Of a stretch of DNA of 64,000 nt, positions 34,057 through 45,465 are shown piece after piece; the first letter of the stretch is position 1, and every line of letters begins with the position of its first letter. Both the position numbers and the translations under genes were made by a program. The notes under the pieces are model-generated. The model saw only the letters and a program-made list of their open reading frames with translations, was not told the DNA's origin and searched no databases. This stretch comes from Mytilus californianus. Its lineage: Eukaryota > Mollusca > Bivalvia > Mytilida > Mytilidae. The stretch covers positions 70,515,558-70,579,557 of the forward strand of contig NW_026262668.1 of the NCBI RefSeq assembly GCF_021869535.1. Reading direction: 5' to 3'.

Positions 34057-35287
34057 ATACTGTGACATAAAGATATAAAGAATTCTTTTGACACCATTAA
34101 TGCAATACTGGGTTATTGTGAAAACCTTGGCTATAATAAATACTTGTATGTTCCCATTACTTAAAGAAACATGGATCATTTAATGTCCCCACCCCTACAT
34201 GCTGGTTTACCTCTTTCTCTACTTCTTTCAGATAAGGCTTAATAAACAACCTGTATCCAATCATATCTTATCTTATTTAAAAAGAATAATAAACAGTTCC
34301 ATTTAAACAGATAAAAATAACAGTTCCATTCAATTTGTATTCATTTCATCTAAAATTTACAACATAAGCACAAACTCAAGATTTTTCATACTAATCTCCA
34401 TTCCATGCTTTAGTATATGCCATACTGTGGTTCAAAATTTCAGAGCTTGTTATAAAATCCATTATTCTGTCTTGAGATGATGAGAACAAAGATATTAGAC
34501 ACTTTCAACATTAAATATGCAAAATACTCAGCTGTAAAGTTGCCTTTGTTGCCTGTATTAATCTATGAAAAAGCTGAATTATGTCCCTTTGGAGTATTAA
34601 TTTCCAACAAAAGTCCTTTCAAACAGTAGAAAATGAAAAATTATATATGCCTGATATAATAAAAGATAGAAACTACAAAATGAAGCACTATTGAAATATT
34701 TGCTGCATGAATTGCCAAGAATATGACCAATTCTTTACACAGGAGAGTATAAATTCTATCTAAATTTAGCCTCAAGTGGGCCTCTTTTTTCCTTAAATGG
34801 ACAATTTTAACACTGAAAATGCTTCTAGTATGACCAAATGTTGCCTTACTCCATAAACAGTACAAACTTAACCAGACAATTTCCCATTTGAATAGATTAT
34901 GTCTACAGAAATACCCAAGTGATACATTTAGGGAATTACACAGCAAAAAAGGCAAATATTTCAGTTAAAAATATTTGTCGCGACTTGAATTCTGGTGTTT
35001 CCAATTGAATTAATCATTGCGAAAGGTGAAAACAAATACAAAAGAACTATAGTTTGGTGCATTTTATACAATATAGTTAATATTGAAATCCTAGAATAAA
35101 GTTTTATATCAGTACCCATCAATTTGACTTATTATGATGACTCAGCACTTCTCTCAACACAGTATTGTTCTCAGTGAAAAAATTCTATTCTTTGTGATAA
35201 AAATCAAATGTACTAACCAAAAGCTTCAAAATAGTTTACTTTAACTGAAGTCTGATTGATTTTGATTTCCCTTGCTATCTTCAGTAT
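34057..35287. other. 1.23-kb unknown sequence bracketed by two MITE copies
   Basis: AT-rich DNA whose two ends read ATACTG and CAGTAT, inverted with respect to each other. The minus frame at 34641-34955 (104 codons, rich in hydrophobic residues) has no family resemblance that I recognise. It is either cargo of a composite element or the inner part of one longer transposon. Confidence 0.5.
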
Positions 35288-35725
35288 AGGGAAAACGGTA
35301 CTATTTATTCTGCCATAGGCGACAATACTAACATTTTCTAAATTTACCACTTTTTATAATAAAAACCCCGATAAAACAGTTATGTGTGGTGTTAGTACTT
35401 TATTATTCTGTTTTGAAAATTGAAGCCAAATAGTATCATGACCAACTTCCAATGGAGCTTGTTAATGTTATCCATGCCCACCGTCATTTTACACCAAATT
35501 TATGAAATTTTTGAAGTCTTTTCGAATAATTCTCTAGAAAATATTTCAATAGGTTTCAAAATTTATATTGTAAATATACACACTGCAGTTATTCATAGAT
35601 AAATAAAAAAATATATTGTACCCTAACATCCAATCACAGCGCTCCTAAGTTGACTTCCTTCACCTGCCTTGGGTACACAAAAGACCAACCTAATGCTGGG
35701 AAAATGTAATAGTACCGTTTTCCCT
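35288..35725 (+). mobile_element. 438-bp DNA element with 18-bp TIRs, copy 2
   Basis: Same length and ends as copy 1, in direct orientation. Its outer flank acatcaaaaac continues the integrase frame broken at 33618. A 2-bp AC is shared by both outer junctions (gatactAC | ACatca), consistent with a very short target duplication or with ambiguous edges. Confidence 0.85.
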
Positions 35726-36299
35726 ACATCAAAAACAGTAATCAACAAGTTGAAACAACACATTGCGCGTTACGGAATTCCACAATTCGTTTGCTCGGAC
35801 AAATTCAGTGAGAAATGAGACTTTAAACATATCACCTCAAGCCCAAGACATCCACAATCGAATGGAAAGGTGGAAAACGCGGTGAAAACGGCAAAGCGTT
35901 TGATGAAAAAAGCCAAAAAGTCGCAATCTGATCCTTTAATCGCGATTTTAAATTATCGAAACACTCCTCAACAATTTACAAACTATAGCCCGGCTCAACA
36001 ACTTATGAATAGGAGAACACGAACACTGCTACCAACCAAATCTAGTTTACTCAAACCGCGGTGCGAGTGATCTTAAACAACTCAAACGCGGAGATATTGT
36101 CCGAATCGCGCCGGAAAATAAGAAACTGTGGGAAAAAGGAATTGTCACGAACACCCACAGCGCAAGGTCATACGACCTTAGAAAAGAAAATGGACAAATG
36201 ATACGCCGAAACCAACGAGCCGTACGAAAAACAAATGAACAATACAAACCGTTTAATGAACCGGAGAACATAGAAGTTAATATAGATGTTCCTAAAACT
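35726..36299 (+). pseudogene. Ty3-type integrase, C-terminal part
   Basis: Resumes with KTVINKLKQHIARYGIPQFV and continues with the SPRHPQSNGKVENAVKTAK block that holds the catalytic Glu, then LNYRNTPQQFTNYSPAQQLM. The second catalytic Asp is in VCSDKF, just before an in-frame stop near 35816. A frame change near 36065 leads to a C-terminal segment ending directly at the right LTR. I see no polypurine tract at the junction. Confidence 0.75.
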
Positions 36300-36412
36300 G
36301 GCAATACACAGTATACAATGCATGTCTTATCATAGCACGTATATCTCATTAACATAATGAGGTCGTGTAACTGTAGTATAAATAGATAAGGTATTTATAG
36401 CCAATTCTGTTA
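36300..36412 (+). mobile_element. Truncated 3' LTR
   Basis: Repeats the first ~115 bp of 32550 with a few changes (gtaactgtagt for gttactatagt). It stops abruptly near 36412, where unrelated sequence begins. Confidence 0.7.
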
Positions 36413-36439
36413 CAATACTTGCGAATTTTATGTTGCTTA

Positions 36440-36560
36440 TTTTAAGATATTTGCGCATTGTTGAAGGCCGTGTGGTGACCCGTCATAGATTCCATCTTAT
36501 CTTTGTCCTTTGGCCTTTTCATAACTGTTCTATTGGCAGTCATACCACATCGCCTCATTT
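36440..36560 (-). repeat. Fragment of repeat family A
   Basis: gcgcattgttgaaggccgtg, then tggcagtcataccacatc. Reverse orientation, diverged. Confidence 0.5.
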
Positions 36561-36567
36561 TTAACTC

Positions 36568-37830
36568 ACCTGGCCCAAAAGGGCCAAGTGAGCTTTTCCC
36601 ATCACTTGGCGTCCGTTGTCGTCCGTCGTCGTCGTCGTCGTCGTCAGTCGTCTTCGTCCGTTAACTTTTACAAAAATCTTCTCCTCTGAAACTACTGGGC
36701 CAAATTAAACCAAACTTGGCCTAAATCATTCTTAGGGTATCTAGTTTAAAAAAATGTATCCGATGACCCCCGCCCATCAACCAAGATGGCCGCCATGGCT
36801 AAAAACAGAACATAGGGGTAAAATGCAGTTTTTGGCTTATATGTCTGAAACTAAAGCATTTAGAACAAATCTGAGAAGGAGTAAAATTGTTCATTAGGTC
36901 AAGATCTATCTGCCCTGAAATTGTCAGACGCATCACACGACCCATTGTTGGGTTGCTGTCCCTGAATTGGTAATTTTAAGGAAATTTTGCAAGTTTTGGT
37001 TATTATCTTGAATATTATAATAGATAGAGATAAACTATCAAAGCAAAATTGTTCAGCAAAGTAAAATCTACAAATAAGTCAAATAACCAAAATTGTCAAT
37101 TGACCCCATAAAGAGTTATTGCCCTTTAAAGTAAATTTTTCACAATTTTTCGTAAATTTTTGTAATCTTTTACAAAAATCTTCTCTTCTGAAACTACTGG
37201 GCCAAATTAAACCAAACTTAGCCTAAATCATCCTCAGGGTATTTAGTTTAAAAAATATATCTGATGATCCCGCCCATCAACCAAGATGGCCGCCATGGCT
37301 AAAAATAGAACATAGGGGTAAAATGCAGTTTTGGGCTTATATCTCTGAAACTAAAGCATTTAGAGCATATCTGAGAAAGAGTAATATTGTTCATCAGGCC
37401 AAAGGTAATTTTAAGGAAATTTTGCAGTTTTTGGTTATTATCCTGAATATTATAATAGATAGAGATAAACTGTAAACAGCAATATTATTCAGCATAATAA
37501 GCTCTACAAATAAGTCAACATGATCAAAATTGTCAATTGACCCCTTCTGGAGTTATTGACCTTTAAATTAAATTTTTCACAATTTTTCGTAAATTTTTGT
37601 AAACTTTTACAAAAATCCTTTCATGTGAAACTACTGGGCCAAATTCATTATAGATAGAGATGATTGTAAACAGCAAGAATGTTCAGTAAAGTAAAATCTT
37701 CAAACAAGTCACCATCACCAAAGCAGAGAATTTTTGTCATGAATTCTATTCTTGTCTATAATGTGTGTCTTTTGTTTAATATGCACATAGACCAAGGTGA
37801 GCTACACAGGCTATTTAGAACCTCTAGTTA
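36568..37830 (+). repeat. Interspersed repeat with internal tandem units
   Basis: It opens with a palindrome around 'cctggcccaaaagggccaag', then a (GTC)n microsatellite (36610-36650). A unit of about 450-500 bp is repeated two and a fraction times: the marker 'tgaaactactgggccaaatt' occurs at 36688, 37188 and 37627, and 'aagatggccgccatggct' at 36784 and 37283. The end reads caaggtgagctacacagg. I associate this layout with bivalve genomes. There is no coding capacity. A partial copy lies at 55020-55270. Confidence 0.75.
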
Positions 37831-39000
37831 TACAGCTGCTTAAGCTCAAACTACGTTTGCTTAGTCAGCGAGAACATCTAAAATAAGTGTAATGAGCAGA
37901 GATAATGCTGTTTATGGAAGCATTTTCATTCTTGTCAGAGGACGATCGAGATGTTATTGGTCCCTGTTTCATGCAACATATACCATGTGAATCTTTTTTC
38001 GTACACGGTTTTGATTAAGACTTGCACGATTATGAAAATCAGTAAAATTAAGATGCACAGATAAATAAGAGAGAATATTTTGACGAAATAACGTTTTAAT
38101 TAAGAAATTAAATTAGGAATTTATTACTCAAATAGAATATTTGAACAAATAGTTGAAGAGGATCACAATTGTCTAGAAAACAAGTTTCATACTTGCTTCT
38201 TTTTATGATTCAGAGGTTTTATCCATACTAGAATAACATAATTATCTAAATAGATATCATTTCAGTCGACTAGGACCTAGATAATAGTATTTGTAAACCC
38301 TGTACTGCATTATTTTTGGAATTGTTTTGGAGTTTGTGCTAAAGGAGTAAGACCATGAAGGCCTTAATTTCTTACAAATTGACCTTTGTAATATTGTTCT
38401 ATCAATTACAAAATCAAGGTTAACTGTACGGTTTTGTTTAGTCTTCTGTTCGTTTTAACATAAGTGACAGCTTCAAAAATAAGATATTTGCAACTTTTTA
38501 GTCATTTTGTCTGTTTTCATGCATCTATATGGCCACTTTGCTGAGATAGATTGGTCACAACATTTGATCAAAATAAATGTGTAATGAAAAGATGAATATA
38601 CACATCCTCACACAAAATTTTGGTGGTCAATGTATGTGGCCAATGTTAGAAGCATAAATTACTACAATTATCTAAAACGTTTGTAAAATACATGTAATAT
38701 GATGTTGTCCAAAAACAGTATACAATGACATCGTAAGTGTTCGTATGTCTCAGAGCTATACGAATAGTGTGTCCTTCTGTGAGAGTCACACGCACGATGT
38801 TATTGCATATCAACTTTCGAGAACGTTGATCACACGCAATACACAAAACTTTTTTTTCTTTATTCTTAAACAACTAATTGTGAACATATATTTTTCATGT
38901 TGAATATTTTCAAATTGGAAATTATCAATAATAATGGAGCAAATGGCAACTGTTGTGGATATCATTGGTAAGTCAAGAAAAGATAACGTTTATTGTAATT
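37831..39000. other. Unassigned intronic DNA
   Basis: AT-rich, with no recognisable repeat, exon or RNA. The minus frame 38646-38873 is unsupported. Confidence 0.4.
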
Positions 39001-39009
39001 TATTTTTTG

Positions 39010-39203
39010 GGGTCTTTTTTTCTTTTTTTGCCATGGCGTTGTCAGTTTATTTTTGACTTATGAGTTTGAATGTCCCTTTGGTATACTTCGCCTCTCTTTT
39101 AGTGCGGATTTAAGAGAAGGGCGCACTCGATGTGTATTTACTTTGCAAAACAGTACTAGCCTCCTATTCTGGATCTCTACATTGGTATAATTATAGACAA
39201 AAG
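39010..39203 (+). repeat. Penelope-like tail fragment plus shared flank, copy 1
   Basis: Starts with the element terminus (gccatggcgttgtcagttta … ggtatacttcgcctctcttt) and continues about 100 bp past it (gcggatttaagagaaggg, cactcgatgtgtatttactt, cctcctattctggatctc). The same tail plus flank recurs at 49459-49645. Confidence 0.7.
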
Positions 39204-39883
39204 TGTATATATATTTTGTTAGAAGAAGAGAACAAAATAGAGTTTTCTTACAATTTGACGAATCACGCGTAAAACTCGTTGACGGATCCTTTATTTTGAC
39301 TTCTGATTTTTTTTAAATATAACACAAATCTGTTGCCTTAAAAAATGCTATCAAAGGACTTAGTCACGTTTTGCTTAAATGTTTGCCTATCAAGGACCAT
39401 TACACTGCATGAATTTTCCAGCAACAAATGAATTTCTGGAGTAGGAGATAACATAACAAAATTTGCTAAACATAGGCTTGTCAGAGAAGTACCCTAAAAA
39501 TAAAATATTTTGCTAAATCACCCTTGGATGTGTGCATTATCTAACATAAGAAAGTACCAATGCGAATATGAGCCCCCACCCCCACCCACCTCCCCAAAAA
39601 TAAAAAAATAAGAAGAAATTCAAAATTTTGAAACCCCCACAAAGGGAAAAAAAAAATACCCCAAAATATACCATAACGCTTGTTTAATAACTTTTGTAGA
39701 GATTCCCTCCTTCCCTTTGTAATAATCCTTGTCGTTTTGTGGTGAGACTATACACCCGAATTAGATACAGGTCTTTAAGCCTACCTGTGGAAACGTTCTT
39801 ACAGCGTGCAATTGCGTTTTCTTCCAAAAATGTTTACTTAAATCATCAGTATCATAATATAAATATTGTAAGATTGTTCGTAT
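39204..39883. other. Unassigned DNA with C-rich/A-rich simple sequence
   Basis: Contains a C-rich tract (39570-39595) and A-rich runs (39596-39660). Nothing else is recognised. Confidence 0.5.
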
Positions 39884-41748
39884 TGTTATGATATTTTAAG
39901 TATTATATTTATTTATCTTGGCCTAATTTGTTTTTGTGGCCTTATAACATGTATAATATGTTTACATAATACTTATAGTTGTTTACAAAGTAATGTTATA
40001 GCTGTGCAGTTTAGAAATCACTGGAACAATCATAGATACTGATGGAATGATTAAAACTTTCTATTTGACTTACATAATAATTCTGGAATGATCATAATCT
40101 ACGATGTGTAATTTAAACTTCTACCGTATTCTAGAAGTTTCCCTTCTACAGTGTTCAAGATATTTCCGTGATAACTATATATATACAGACAATAAAGTTA
40201 GACGTTAAGATAAGACTTTAATAAACTGGTATTCTAATATTAGACCTTTTCAATAACTCTCGACACCGACTAATGACACCTACAGTTTACAGGTAAAATG
40301 AAGGGGTCGTCTCAAAACTAAAAATCATTCATGAATAGTATAATTACTTTTACACCTTCGATTTATCGTTTTACACTATTTTGACGAAAAAACATATTTC
40401 AAACAAATATGAACTATATCTCTCTCTTTTGTATAGCATGTTTATTACATGTAGTTATACGACATTTTACGTTGAATTTATTAAACCTTCAAGTAAATAA
40501 TTACTGCAATCAATTCACATAATCTGCCTTTTTTTCTTCTTAAATTTCATGATTATGTGAGTATTTAGATAAGCGAGTCTGTCAACGCAGATTGTTCCAC
40601 ATGCCAATTGCGATTAATTCGCTTTTGTAATGCTATTTATGAAATTTGCTGAAGGAATATGTAACAGGACTACCGTCCGTCCGCTAGAGTTGTGTTTCTC
40701 AACCGATCTTCACGTCACTTGTTGTACACATTCAATTTTCGGAGGGGTAAAAGCCTATTTGTTTAAAGGTCAAAGGAAAAGGCCACATCGATAATTTAGT
40801 TACGAGAGACTACTCCGCTTTAAGATACCATGTTAAAATTGAGATGTTTCCTTAATGAACTGGAAACATTAACGGCACCATTTTTTTCTGCGCCACATGC
40901 GCATTTTTACAATTAATGTCTCTTCAGTGATGCGTATGGTATTTATATCCCAACAGAGCTTGTTGTCATTGCAGTGTCTTTTTGACAGCGCCGAACTGAT
41001 TGACCGTTATAGGTTGTCCGTGTCCCGAAAGACGTGAACATACCTTTTCCCCCGTCGTAGATTCCTTTCCTTTCCTTTCCCTGTTCCTGAAAAATGACCT
41101 TCGTGTGTCTTGCAAGAAGCGAGAACTGCTTACCTTTCCCCTTTTCAGGACAAAGCTTTTTTTTTTTTTTTTTTTTCATTTTTCAACTCGACGTCTAAAA
41201 GAAATGAAACATTGAAGTACTTCCTTTTCTTCATAGTCAATTCACAAATAAATTTAGTTTTGATAAACAAATACCTAATAAACAAAATAAGGTACGGTAC
41301 ACAACAATTGCTTATATACACGTCATGTTGGATAGTGGTCTCATTGGCAATCAAAATAATCATATGCGATCAATAATATTTTTTTCAATTTTATTCTTGA
41401 GACGACCCCTCATATCTCACCTGTCGTAGTCGATCTCAACTGTAGGTGTACACAATTGTTGAAAAGTCTAATAAGTTCTATCAGTTGGATTGACACTGTT
41501 ATTTACGTTAACTACATCATACTAGATTGTGACTTATTGGACATAATATTCTGTTTGGATTTCCGCAACAGTGAAGAGAAGAATTCCAGATAAAGAAAAG
41601 ACAAAAGGATCGGACATATATATTTTAACAGTTAAGTTGACATTTCAATTTGTATAATATTTGTAAACTTGTGTATGATAAATCTTTATTACTGATTTGT
41701 GTCTTTTGTTGGCTACAATTTAAAGGTGATTTCTGGCCGTATCAGAAA
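39884..41748 (+). repeat. 5' LTR, interrupted by a DNA element
   Basis: Begins TGTTATGATATTTTAAG, matching 48360. The two LTRs run parallel, apart from the 1.23-kb insertion, to 'ggtgatttctggcc' (41738). The following gtatcagaaata may also belong to it. It contains taactatatatatacagac as a likely TATA region. Confidence 0.8.
40240..41471. mobile_element. DNA element with TA duplication inside the 5' LTR
   Basis: The ends are inverted over about 90 bp: TTAGACCTTTTCAA … ggggtcgtctcaaaa on the left, and gagacgacccc … ttgaaaagtctaa on the right. TA flanks both sides and the LTR sequence resumes across the gap (tggtattct / agttct). The interior holds a T19 run (41158-41176) and no transposase, so it is non-autonomous. 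Confidence 0.75.
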
Positions 41749-41750
41749 TA

Positions 41751-41768
41751 GGGGGCTCGTCCGGGATA
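41751..41768 (+). promoter_or_regulatory. Primer-binding site, tRNA-Pro type
   Basis: GGGGGCTCGTCCGGGAT lies just after the 5' LTR. This is the sequence complementary to a tRNA-Pro 3' end as used by several retroelements, apart from the first bases (TA instead of TG). It marks where minus-strand DNA synthesis would begin. Confidence 0.7.
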
Positions 41769-41840
41769 ACGTTAATATAAGGAGTAAAAAATTTGTTCTG
41801 TATTTTATTGAATTAGAATTAGCCAACAAAATTCTACAAA

Positions 41841-42673
41841 ATGCCATTTGATGCCGGTAAATTTTTGAAAACGCCAGTCCTTAAAGGGTTTCATAAACTA
41901 AAGAAAGAAGAATAAGTGTTGCTTGCTAAACATCTACAAATAGATTTTAGAGTATCTATGAGAAAACAAATTATAAAAATTTGGTAATAGACAAATTAGT
42001 TGATGCAGAAATTTTTGGTGAAGAGGCTCTTGAACTTATGTCGAAAACGTGATGCTATCAAATTAAAACAGCTCGAGTTAGAACATGAATTTAGATTGAA
42101 ACAATTAGAAAAGGAAGATGAATTTCGATTAAAACAATTAGAAAAGGAAGATGAATTTAAATTAAAACAATTGGAAAAACTATTGAAAAAAGAAAAAGAA
42201 GAAAGACAGGCAGAGCTTGAAATGAAGGAAAGGTTAGAGATGGAGAAAATAAAAATTGAAATGGTTAAAGTAGAAAGCAACACTAAAGTAGAGTCAAAAT
42301 CAGAACATTTTTATTTTGATGCAGCAAAAAATACACGTTTGGTTCTCCAAATTTGTGAAAAAAACAATTGATAAATTTTCCACAGTTTGAGAAAATTACT
42401 CAAAATTTGAAATGGCCAAAGCCTTATTGGACTACAATGCTGCAAAGTGTTTTTGAGGGCAATGCCGCTGAAATTTACTCAGCACTTTCATCAGAAAAAA
42501 GTTTTGATTATGACACTGTAAAACAGGAAGTTTTGAAAGCTTATGAGCTAGTGCCAGAAGCATATAGACAGAAATTTAGGTCTTATAAAAAGTTTGATTC
42601 ACAAACCTATGTTGAATTTGCTATGGAAAAAGAAGATCTATTTGATAAATGGCTTAATGGCTTTGTTATTTAA
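41841..42673 (+). pseudogene. Gag, N-terminal and SCAN-like part
   Basis: The ATG at 41841 begins MPFDAGKFLKTPVLKGF but meets a stop after 24 codons. The frame resumes near 41960 and changes again near 42030. A coiled-coil segment with repeated K-Q-L-E-K-E-D-E-F (42060-42300) follows. Next comes the core: FPQFEKITQNLKWPK, EIYSALSSEKSFDYD and LKAYELVPEAYRQKFR. The last block matches the SCAN-like region of Gmr1-type Gag, which dimerises. The frame is cut at 42673 by a TTAA-flanked insertion. Confidence 0.8.
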
Positions 42674-43429
42674 TGTTATTTAGGGTCTATATACCAGCTT
42701 TGATAAGTGTTTGGTATTACTATAAATTTTCACTTCGTACTATGAACATCAAAATTATTTATTTTGTAAAATTATTTCCTTTCTCTATTGGAACTGTACA
42801 GGTATACCTAACAACAAAATTATTTTCATTTACCTGTGTTTAAAGTTATTGCAAATGGCTGATATTTTTGTTCGAGCATATTGTTTTTCTTAAATTGTTT
42901 AACATTTCATGTTACTTTTATTATTCTTCCCTTAGTTTATTTATTTTGTATTTACATTGTATCATAGGTCAAATTTATTTGTTCAGTGTATGTTCACTGG
43001 TGTTAATATGTCCTTTGATTGAGTTAAGCTATTTCAGTTGATATTTTATAGTGTGTCTTTCTATGTTGTGATGTTACACTATTGTTTCAGAAAAAGGGTG
43101 AAGGTTTGGTACCATTAAAACGTTTAAACCCGCTGCATTTGTTTGCACCTGTCCTAAGTCAGGAATCTGATGTTCAGTAGTTGTCGTTTGTTGATGTGGT
43201 TCATAAGTGTTTCTCGTTTCTCTTTTTTTATATAGATTAGACCGTTGGTTTTCCCGTTTGAATGGTTTTACACTAGTTATTTTTGGGGCCCTTTGTAGCT
43301 TACTGTTCGGTGTGAGCCAAGGCTCCGTGTTGAAGACCGTACTGTGATCTATAATGGTTTACTTTTATAAATTTTGACTTGGATGGAGAGTTGTCTCATT
43401 GGCACTCATACCACATCTTCTTATATCTA
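42674..43429 (-). mobile_element. Repeat family A inserted in gag, TTAA duplication
   Basis: A 756-bp copy in reverse orientation (ends catcttcttatatcta). TTAA stands at 42670-42673 and again at 43430-43433, which is a clear target duplication. It is closely related to 30630-31556. Confidence 0.8.
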
Positions 43430-43433
43430 TTAA

Positions 43434-43556
43434 GTCAAAGAAAATAGATAACAATTTTGATAATGTAAGACAATTGATGTTATAAGAAGAGTTCAAGCAG
43501 TGTGTTCTTTTAGACTTAAAAACACATTTAGATGACAAAACTGTTGAGACATTACA
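43434..43556 (+). pseudogene. Gag, short middle segment
   Basis: Sequence between two insertions that reads NNFDNVRQLML, a stop, then EEFKQCVLLDLKTHLDDKTV. It continues the helical Gag pattern after the SCAN-like core. It is identified by position and helical character rather than by a motif. Confidence 0.55.
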
Positions 43557-44600
43557 AAAGAGGGACGAAAGATACCAGAGGGACAGTCAAACTCATAGAT
43601 CGAAAACAAACGCTATGGCCAAAAATAAAAAGACAAACAGACAAATAATAGTACAGATGACACAACATAGAAAACTAAATACTAAGCAACACGAACCCCA
43701 CCAAAAACTGGGGGTGATCTCAGGTGCTCCGGAAGGGTAAGCAGATCCTGCTCCACATGTGGCACCCGTCGTGTTGCTTATGTTATTACAAATCCAGTAA
43801 ATAGTCTAATTCGGTAAGTCACATTCGTGAAAAGGGAAGGGTATTGTAGTTACGACATAAGGAACATATCCGATATCATCTGTGAAACGGTTATTCCATA
43901 ACGGTCAACCAACTCGTGATGGCGTCCGTAAAATTTACGAAGGGATGATTATAACTTCACCATTTGGAACTCGTGGCTTTTGTAGACGAAATGCGCGCCT
44001 GGCGTAAATATAAAATTTCAATCCTGGTATCTTTGATGAGTTTATTTAATAGCTTCCTCGTGAGCAGCAATCCTCTATCAAGGAAATCATGATAGGAAAC
44101 ACAAGCCCGGGAATATCGTATCAATTGGGAGATATATACTCCGTATACAGGCGCTGCTGGAATGTTGCTACATAGAAATGGAAAGTTCACAATTGGAAGC
44201 TGAAATCATCTCTTTTGTCGTAAAGTTTTGTTTTCAACCGACCCTCATTGTCAATTTCTAGATGTAAGTCAAGATATGAGGCAGACTTAACTGTATCTGT
44301 AGTATCCTTTATCTCTAGTTCGATGGGATAGATTCGTTCAACATAGTCACCAAATTTTGTATTATTTAGTGAGAGAACATCATCTATATAGCGGAACGTA
44401 GAGTTAAAGGATATTGTTAACTTCTTGTCTTTCTTCCTAAGAAATTCCTGTATGAAGTCAGCCTCATAATAATAAAGAAACAAGTCGGCAAGAAGAGGGG
44501 CACAATTGGTTCCCATTGGAATTCCGACAGTCTGTTGATAAACACGTCCTCCAAACGTAACAAATATGTTGTCAATCAAGAAATCAAGCATCTTGATAAT
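43557..44600 (-). pseudogene. Penelope-like element inserted in gag
   Basis: Minus-strand copy including RT from MLDFLIDNIFVTFGGRVYQ through GIPMGTNCAPLLADLF and RYIDDVLSLNNTK to LYDKRDDFSF, where a frameshift near 44190 follows, then NIPAAPVYGVYISQLIRY. The catalytic Y-I-D-D is intact. A ribozyme-repeat fragment (43976-44045) interrupts the coding region. The 3' tail is present to about 43561. The 5' truncation is at about 44600, where Gag resumes. Confidence 0.75.
43976..44045 (+). ncRNA. 3' half of a hammerhead repeat inside the Penelope-like copy
   Basis: Reads gtagacgaaatgcgcgcct, ggcgta, then cctggtatctttgatgag, the second half of the units at 16.0-16.8 kb. The CTGATGA box is missing. 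It separates RT codons that are contiguous in the 17.8-kb copy. Confidence 0.6.
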
Positions 44601-44850
44601 GTCAAGATGCAGCTGTTATTTCCGATAATTATACCCTTTCACATAAAAGAAGTTTCAAAGGTCAAAATTTTAATACTTCGAGCGGAAATTACAAAAATCA
44701 AAGTACCGAGCATACTGATAGAAAGCCTGTTGCACAGAATAAGACTCAATCTAGTAATAATATTTCTAGTCCATTTGATCATTTTGAGAAGAAGTCACTG
44801 ACTTGTGCTTATTGTAAGAAAAATGGTCACCTGATGGCTGATTGTTTTTG
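44601..44850 (+). pseudogene. Gag C-terminus with CCHC zinc knuckle
   Basis: The frame reads through an Asn/Ser/Lys-rich stretch to CAYCKKNGHLMADC (44804-44845), a standard C-x2-C-x4-H-x4-C knuckle that binds RNA in Gag proteins. A stop follows two codons later. Confidence 0.85.
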
Positions 44851-44864
44851 ACTCCAGAAGAAGA

Positions 44865-45462
44865 ATGAAAGAGATAATAAAGTCCAGTGCTTGTACGACA
44901 CCCCTTGTTACCAATAAGTTGGAATGTCCTGCGAGACAGGCTTTTAAGTCCAGTTTTTGTGATTACATGGAGGATTATAAACCCTTTATGTCTGATGGGT
45001 TTGTTTCTATTGTTGATAATACTACTTCTCAGCCTATTAAGATTGAACGAGACACTGGAGCTTCTCGGACTTTGTATAGATGTTCCCCTTCATCGTATTT
45101 ATCTGAAGTCAGATTTAATTACTGGACCAGTTGTTGTGGGTGTTTGTCCTAATCTCCCTGTTGAGGGTGTTTCATTATTGCTAGGAAATGATCTAGCTAG
45201 GGACAAAGTGGTTGCTGAACCAATTGTTACCAATGAACCTGTGGTGGATGTTAGATCACCTGGAAATGATGCTGAACTGTATCCAGCTTGTGTTGTTACT
45301 AGGGCGATGGCAGGAAAACAACAAAATGAGGATTTACAAGAAGACCAGTTTGATTACATGGACCTTTCTGACACTTTCCTTGCCGACATTGACGGTTCCT
45401 GTGGCTCAGAAAAAGGCCATAATAAGACCACCAGTACTAACAAGCATGTAATTATGCCATAG
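44865..45462 (+). pseudogene. Aspartic protease
   Basis: Two overlapping frames. The first (from 44865) has IKIERDTGASRTL, the D-T-G-A active site. After a frameshift near 45080 the second frame gives DLITGPVVVGVC and VSLLLGNDLARDKVV, matching the flap side and the closing (L/I)-L-G-N-D motif of retroelement proteases. The active-site residues are present but the frame is broken. Confidence 0.75.
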
Positions 45463-45465
45463 CCA

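Noticed and set aside
34641-34955. Hydrophobic 104-codon minus-strand frame
   Set aside because: AT-rich context, no initiation or splice context, and no family resemblance.
36610-36650. Short-period repeats suggesting a CRISPR-like array
   Set aside because: It is a (GTC)n microsatellite inside an interspersed repeat, with no spacers.
41996-42283. Minus-strand frame rich in Ser/Phe/Asn repeats
   Set aside because: It is the antisense shadow of the coiled-coil Gag segment on the plus strand.
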